Shown here: one piece after another, positions 60,272 to 64,000 of the stretch
How the letters are laid out: every line of letters begins with the position of its first letter
Position numbering within the stretch: position 1 is the stretch's first letter
From: Streptomyces shenzhenensis
GTDB taxonomy: Bacteria > Actinomycetota > Actinomycetes > Streptomycetales > Streptomycetaceae
Assembly: GCF_003688995.1 (NCBI RefSeq)
Contig: NZ_PENI01000008.1
Coordinates: forward strand, 248,001 to 312,000
Length of the DNA stretch: 64,000 bases
Direction of reading: 5' to 3'
Position numbers and translations under genes: made by a program
Notes under the pieces: generated by a model
The model's database searches: none
What the model was told of the DNA's origin: nothing
What the model saw: the letters and a program-made list of their open reading frames with translations, nothing else

Positions 60272-61131
60272 GAGTTGTCCGGCCGAGCATGCGACTGGTG
60301 CGGGCCGTGAGAGACGGTCCGTGACGGCTCTTCGCCACGCTGATGGCGTTCACCGCGGGGGAGTGGGGCCAGACGCACGTCCGGCCTGCCGTCGGGTCCC
60401 AGGTTCACGGTGGCGTGGACCCGGTAGACCTGCTCCAGGAGGCGCGGGGTGAGCACCGCGGCGGGAGGGCCGGCCGCGACCACCCGGCCGGCGTCGAGGA
60501 GCACCAGGTGGTCGCAGTAGCGGGCGGCCAGGTCGAGTTCGTGGAGCGCCGCGACGACCGTGGCGTCGGTGCGCGAGAGCATCTCCATGAGGTCGAGCCG
60601 GTGGCTGATGTCCAGGTGGTTGGTGGGCTCGTCGAGCAGCAGGGCGGGCGTCTGCTGGGCCAATGCCCGGGCGATGCTCACCCGTTGCCGTTCGCCGCCG
60701 GACAGACTGGCCCAGGACCGGTCGGCGAGTGCCGTCACGCCCATCGCCGCCATGGCCTGCGCGACCGCGCGGACGTCCTCCTCAGCGGTGGCCGAGCGTC
60801 CGCGGTGCGGGGCCCGGCCCAGCATGACGACCTCCGAGACGATCGTGTCGAGATCGGACACGGTCTCCTGGGTGACGAAGGCCAGTCGGCGCGCGACGTC
60901 GCGTCTTTTCAGGGCCGTGACGTCGGATCCGTCCAGCAGGGCCTGTCCGGACGAGGGGCGGCGCAGTCCGGCGAGGAGGCGCAGCACGGTGGACTTGCCC
61001 GAGCCGTTCGGCCCGATCAGAGCGGTGAAGCGCCCCGGTGGCACGGCGAAGGTGACGCCGTCGACGATCGCGCGGCCGCTTGCCGTCCACTCCAGGGAGC
61101 GGGCCGCGTGCGCGGTTCCGGGGCCCCTCAT
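60268..61131 (-). CDS. Iron-siderophore ABC transporter ATPase (FecE-like)
   Basis: About 287 residues from ATG 61131, which overlaps the permease stop (ATGA, 61128-61131). Walker A GPNGSGKST near 40, Q-loop FVTQET, signature LSGGERQRVSIARAL near 140, Walker B ALLLDEPTNHLD. The FepC/FhuC-type pattern is clear. The last ~25 residues are hydrophilic, His-rich. The long open frame further upstream is inside the permease and methyltransferase genes. Confidence 0.93.
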   Translation of the reverse strand: MRGPGTAHAARSLEWTASGRAIVDGVTFAVPPGRFTALIGPNGSGKSTVLRLLAGLRRPSSGQALLDGSDVTALKRRDVARRLAFVTQETVSDLDTIVSEVVMLGRAPHRGRSATAEEDVRAVAQAMAAMGVTALADRSWASLSGGERQRVSIARALAQQTPALLLDEPTNHLDISHRLDLMEMLSRTDATVVAALHELDLAARYCDHLVLLDAGRVVAAGPPAAVLTPRLLEQVYRVHATVNLGPDGRPDVRLAPLPRGERHQRGEEPSRTVSHGPHQSHARPDNS

Positions 61132-62174
61132 GGCGTGGCCGTTCGTCTGCGCAGCAGTGCCGCGAAGGCCGGAACGCCGAGGAGCGCGGTGAGCACGCCG
61201 ACCGGCAGTTCCTGGGCGCCGAAGACGCTGCGGGCGGCCGTGTCCGCCCAGATCAGGAACACCGCGCCGAGCAGGGCCGACGACGGCAGCAGTACCCGGT
61301 GGGACGCTCCGGTGAGCATCCGTGCCGCGTGCGGGACCAGCAGGCCGACGAAGCCGATGGCGCCGCTCGCCGCGACCAGAGCGCCGGTGACGACGGCGGT
61401 CGTCCCGTACAGCACCGTCTCGGTGCGGTGCGGTGCGAAGCCCAGGGTCGAGGCGGTCTCCCGGCCGAAGGCGAGCGCGTCGAGATGGCGGGCGTACAGC
61501 AGACACACCAGCAGGCCCGCGGCGGTGGTGGCGGTGCACACACCCACCGAGGTCCAGTCGGCCGAGGCGAGCGAGCCGAGCAGCCAGAAAGTCACCGCCC
61601 TGGTGCGTTCGGCGTCGCCGGAGCGGACGACGACGAGGCTGGTGAGCGCGCTGAACAGCTGGGACGCGACGACACCCGACAGCACCACCTTGGTGGCGGA
61701 GCCGAGCGAGCGGCCGAGCAGGAGCAGAACGGAGCCGAAGGCCGCCATCGCGCCGGTGAAGGCCCCGACAGGCAGGCCGAGGGAGCCGAAACCGAGCACC
61801 AGGACCAGGACCGCTCCGGTGGACGCTCCGGCCGACACCCCGAGGAGGTAGGGGTCGGCCAGCGGATTGCGGGTCACGGCCTGGAGGACCGTGCCGCACA
61901 CCGCGAGTCCCGCCCCCACCAGCGCGGCCAGCAGGACGCGCGGCAGCCTCAGGTTCCACACGATGCTGTCGCGCAGCGGCGGCAGCGCCTCCCACGGCGC
62001 CCCGAGATGGGCGCCGACGGTCCGGGCCACGGCCAGTGGCGGTATGTCGGCGCTGCCCGTACCGACGGCGACGAGTACGGACACGGGCAGCAGGACACCG
62101 CAGCAGACGAGGACGAGCGTGCTCCGGGAGAGCACGCCCCGTCGGCCGCCCGCCCTCGTGGTGGCAGTTGTCAT
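61128..62174 (-). CDS. FecCD-family ABC transporter permease
   Basis: 348 residues from ATG 62174, overlapping the methyltransferase stop (ATGA, 62171-62174). Signatures: NLRLPRVLLAALVGAGLAVC, LQAVTRNPLADPYLLGVSAG, GAIGFVGLLVPHAARMLTGA. It is a single permease gene, so the channel would be a homodimer. Uptake of a ferric chelate or cobalamin-like compound is likely; an F420-0-type importer annotation is also used for related proteins. Confidence 0.92.
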   Translation of the reverse strand: MTTATTRAGGRRGVLSRSTLVLVCCGVLLPVSVLVAVGTGSADIPPLAVARTVGAHLGAPWEALPPLRDSIVWNLRLPRVLLAALVGAGLAVCGTVLQAVTRNPLADPYLLGVSAGASTGAVLVLVLGFGSLGLPVGAFTGAMAAFGSVLLLLGRSLGSATKVVLSGVVASQLFSALTSLVVVRSGDAERTRAVTFWLLGSLASADWTSVGVCTATTAAGLLVCLLYARHLDALAFGRETASTLGFAPHRTETVLYGTTAVVTGALVAASGAIGFVGLLVPHAARMLTGASHRVLLPSSALLGAVFLIWADTAARSVFGAQELPVGVLTALLGVPAFAALLRRRTATP

Positions 62175-62935
62175 CGGCGGGCGAAGACCACGTAGTCGTC
62201 GAGGTACTGCCAGACCGTCCCCGCCTCGGCGAAACCCGCTGTGCGCAGGGCCGACAGATGGAAGTGGAGCGGCGCCGGCGGCTGCGGCGGGCGGTCCGCG
62301 AACCGCTGCTCACGTTCGGCGGCGAGCGGGGGCATGCCCGGCTGGGCCACCGCGAGTTCGTACCAGGCGTCCCAGGTGTCGGCACCGGCGGCGAACGCGG
62401 TGCGCTGCACCTCTGCGTCGTGCCGCTCGGACAGGGCGCCCAGGGTCGCGTTCGCGGGCCCGTAGCGCAGATGGTCGGCGTTGAGGAAGACCGCACCCGG
62501 CGGCAGCAGGTCGGCGAGTGCGGTGTAGACATGCAGCAGTTGGGAGGGGGAGAGCCAGTGCAGGGCCGTCGAGGAGACGACGGCGTCGATCCGCTCTCCG
62601 GCCAACGGCTCGGCCCAGTCGGCGCGTACGAGGTCGGTGTCCACGACGGTGGCCCGGTCGCCGTACTCCGCGAGCACGTCGCCTGCCAGGCGCAGCAGCA
62701 CAGGGTCGTAGTCGACGGCCGTGACCCGCGCCCGGGGGAAGGCGCGCAGGACGCGGTCGGACAGGGAGCCGGGGCCGCAGGCGAGGTCGAGCACGTGGAA
62801 CTGCTCGGGCAGGCCGAGGCGCAGTACGTCCAGCATCGACTGGAAGCGCAGCTCCCGATGGGCGACGTAGGCGGCTTGCTGGGCGTCCCAGCGCTCCAGG
62901 AGATCGCGCGGGGGCAGAGCAGCGGTGTCGGTCAT
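62171..62935 (-). CDS. SAM-dependent class I methyltransferase
   Basis: 254 residues from ATG 62935. SAM motif I VLDLACGPGSLSDRVL near 48, motif II VTAVDYDPVLLRLA, and VVSSTALHWLSPSQLL. The N-terminal ~40 residues are helical. No substrate can be told from sequence. It lies in a transporter operon, overlapping the permease gene and 34 bases after the binding-protein gene, so it may modify the imported ligand or a related compound. Confidence 0.85.
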   Translation of the reverse strand: MTDTAALPPRDLLERWDAQQAAYVAHRELRFQSMLDVLRLGLPEQFHVLDLACGPGSLSDRVLRAFPRARVTAVDYDPVLLRLAGDVLAEYGDRATVVDTDLVRADWAEPLAGERIDAVVSSTALHWLSPSQLLHVYTALADLLPPGAVFLNADHLRYGPANATLGALSERHDAEVQRTAFAAGADTWDAWYELAVAQPGMPPLAAEREQRFADRPPQPPAPLHFHLSALRTAGFAEAGTVWQYLDDYVVFARR

Positions 62936-62969
62936 GCAGGTGTCCTTCGATGGGTGGGGGTGGGCGGCG

Positions 62970-63977
62970 TCAGCCGTAGAGCGCGGTCAGCCCCTTGCTG
63001 AGCTCCTCCGCCAGGCTGACGCTGCGGATGGAGGGGTCCATGGCCGAACCGGGCACCACGATGAAGCGGTTGTTGCGCACGGCGTCGAGGTGTGAGGTGA
63101 CGGGGTTCGCGCGGAGGAACCGCTTCTTCGCCTCGGCGCTGTCCCCGTCGCCTCCACGGGTCAGATCCGCCAGGACGATGACGTCCGGGTCGCGCTCGGC
63201 TATCTCTTCCCAGTTGCCCGCGGGCCACTTCTGACGGATGTCGTCGAAGGCGTTGTCCACCCCTACCTGCTTGCCGACCGCCGAGGGGAGCCCACCGTGT
63301 CCGGCGATGTAGGGCGTGGTGGTGCCGGAGTAGTACCACATCAGCTTCGCGCCGGTGTTCTTCGGTGCCTCACGCACCGCTCGGTCGAGCCGGACGCGCA
63401 GGTCCTTGACCGTCTTCTCCCCGCGCTGCTCGACACCGAAGACGGCGGCGATGTCCTTGATCTCGTTGAAGACGGCGTCGAAACGCACCTCGTCGGGTGT
63501 GAGTTCGGGGGATTCGCAGTCGTGGACGGAGAGGTAGGCCGGCACGCCGAGCTTCTTCCAGTCGGCGCGGGGACCCGCCGCCTCATCGGCGTATGCCGAG
63601 GAGAGCGTGGAGTAGAGGAAGTCCGGCTCCTCGGCGAGGACGGCCTCGTGGTGGGGGTACTGCTCCGCGAGCACCGGCACCTTCTTGTACTCCGCGGCCA
63701 GTGCGGGGAGCACGGGATCCGTCTGGTAGGAGGTGCCGACCATCCGGTCGGCCAGCCCCAGGCTGAGCATGATCTCCGTCGCGTTCTGCTCCAGGGAGAT
63801 CGCCCGCTCGGGGGGAGCGGGCACCCTCGTCTCCAGGCCGCAGCTGGTCAGGACCGCGCCGGACGCCCGTGTCGCGTCCGGGGTCCCCGAGGAGGCTGTT
63901 CCGCTCGCGCCGCAGGCGGCGAGGCCGGGGAGCAGCAGGCAGACACCCAACAGCCCTCTTGTGCGAATGGTTTTCAT
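62970..63977 (-). CDS. Substrate-binding lipoprotein (FecB/BtuF-like)
   Basis: 335 residues, the first gene of the leftward importer operon. A lipobox LPGLAAC is seen near residue 22, with a basic N-terminus. Binding-protein features: ERAISLEQNATEIMLSLGLA near 60, EPDFLYSTLSSAYADEA, and a C-terminal domain with DVIVLADL. A Cys-rich patch (LTSCGLETRVPAPP, SVHDCESPELT) is typical of a subgroup whose relatives have been annotated as F420-0 importers. The promoter lies past the window's right edge; only ~20 bases upstream are seen, with no iron box in them. Confidence 0.9.
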   Translation of the reverse strand: MKTIRTRGLLGVCLLLPGLAACGASGTASSGTPDATRASGAVLTSCGLETRVPAPPERAISLEQNATEIMLSLGLADRMVGTSYQTDPVLPALAAEYKKVPVLAEQYPHHEAVLAEEPDFLYSTLSSAYADEAAGPRADWKKLGVPAYLSVHDCESPELTPDEVRFDAVFNEIKDIAAVFGVEQRGEKTVKDLRVRLDRAVREAPKNTGAKLMWYYSGTTTPYIAGHGGLPSAVGKQVGVDNAFDDIRQKWPAGNWEEIAERDPDVIVLADLTRGGDGDSAEAKKRFLRANPVTSHLDAVRNNRFIVVPGSAMDPSIRSVSLAEELSKGLTALYG

Positions 63978-64000
63978 ATTCGAGAAGATACGGGAGCCGC

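Noticed and set aside
61132..62532. A long N-terminal extension of the FecE-like ATPase
   Set aside because: It runs through the permease and methyltransferase genes, is Arg-rich without motifs, and an ATGA coupling gives a normal start at 61131.
49161..63977. A search for a NIS synthetase (IucA/IucC) or NRPS gene in the iron region
   Set aside because: Every gene in the interval is accounted for by transporters, the five-gene operon and a methyltransferase; none has synthetase motifs.
1..64000. tRNA, rRNA, tmRNA or riboswitch genes
   Set aside because: I looked for conserved T-loop GGTTCGA contexts and other landmarks between genes and found nothing convincing; a covariance-model scan would be decisive.

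Overview
The window looks like a piece of a Streptomyces (or very close actinomycete) chromosome. It is very GC-rich, codes on both strands with many GTG/TTG starts and 4-base ATGA/GTGA overlaps, carries DmdR/IdeR-type iron boxes, has a TTA leucine codon in a regulator, and encodes typical Streptomyces families (M56 peptidase, secreted S8 protease, LuxR/TetR regulators). I saw no rRNA, tRNA, CRISPR array or intact insertion sequence.

1-13.3 kb is one end of an extracellular/intracellular contractile injection system (eCIS/CIS) locus. It holds the 3' part of a large polymorphic toxin-like cargo protein followed by a small LRR-like protein (candidate immunity or partner), then a leftward unit of a LuxR regulator with a TTA codon, a von Willebrand A/HYR membrane protein, a DUF4255 (Pvc16-like) protein and the AAA+ ATPase. 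A Tat-independent membrane protein with Ig-like domains and a DUF4157 protein sit beside it. The structural genes (sheath, tube, baseplate) are not in the window and are presumably to the left. A 166-bp MITE-like element sits between the LuxR and vWA genes.

13.4-22.4 kb: a secreted subtilisin-like protease, an iron-siderophore uptake set (two FecCD permeases and a divergent lipoprotein, with an iron box but no ATPase), a FetB-like permease and a small membrane protein.

22.5-44.6 kb is a catabolic region. CoA ligase, SDRs, enoyl-CoA hydratase, Zn-dehydrogenase, acyl-CoA dehydrogenase, a fused 2-oxoacid dehydrogenase E1, a cyclase-family hydrolase, two NTF2-like proteins, a type I Baeyer-Villiger monooxygenase, a CMD-family protein, ferredoxin reductase, ferredoxin, P450 and an MFS transporter are arranged mostly as divergent pairs. 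Almost every promoter carries a palindrome of the form TNGACC-N4-GGTCNA (ten copies found by eye), which strongly suggests one regulon, most simply controlled by the TetR gene at 28.0-28.8 kb. The enzymes suggest oxidation, ring expansion and hydrolysis of a cyclic ketone or terpenoid-like substrate, followed by beta-oxidation. A second TetR gene is divergent from an F420-reductase-like gene and a dienelactone hydrolase.

44.6-49.1 kb: a NarL-type two-component system, a small secreted protein, another LuxR-type regulator and an M56 (BlaR1-like) membrane protease without a BlaI gene.

49.1-64 kb is devoted to iron/metal acquisition. An Opp/Dpp-type importer operon and a divergent biosynthetic operon (2-oxoglutarate oxygenase, ornithine-cyclodeaminase-like, SbnH-like PLP decarboxylase, SbnA/CysK-like enzyme, MATE exporter) share an intergenic region with two iron boxes. 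A FecB-methyltransferase-FecCD-ATPase importer operon follows. No NIS synthetase or NRPS is present, so the product of this operon is an open question and one of the best leads in the window; the ten-site TetR regulon is the other.
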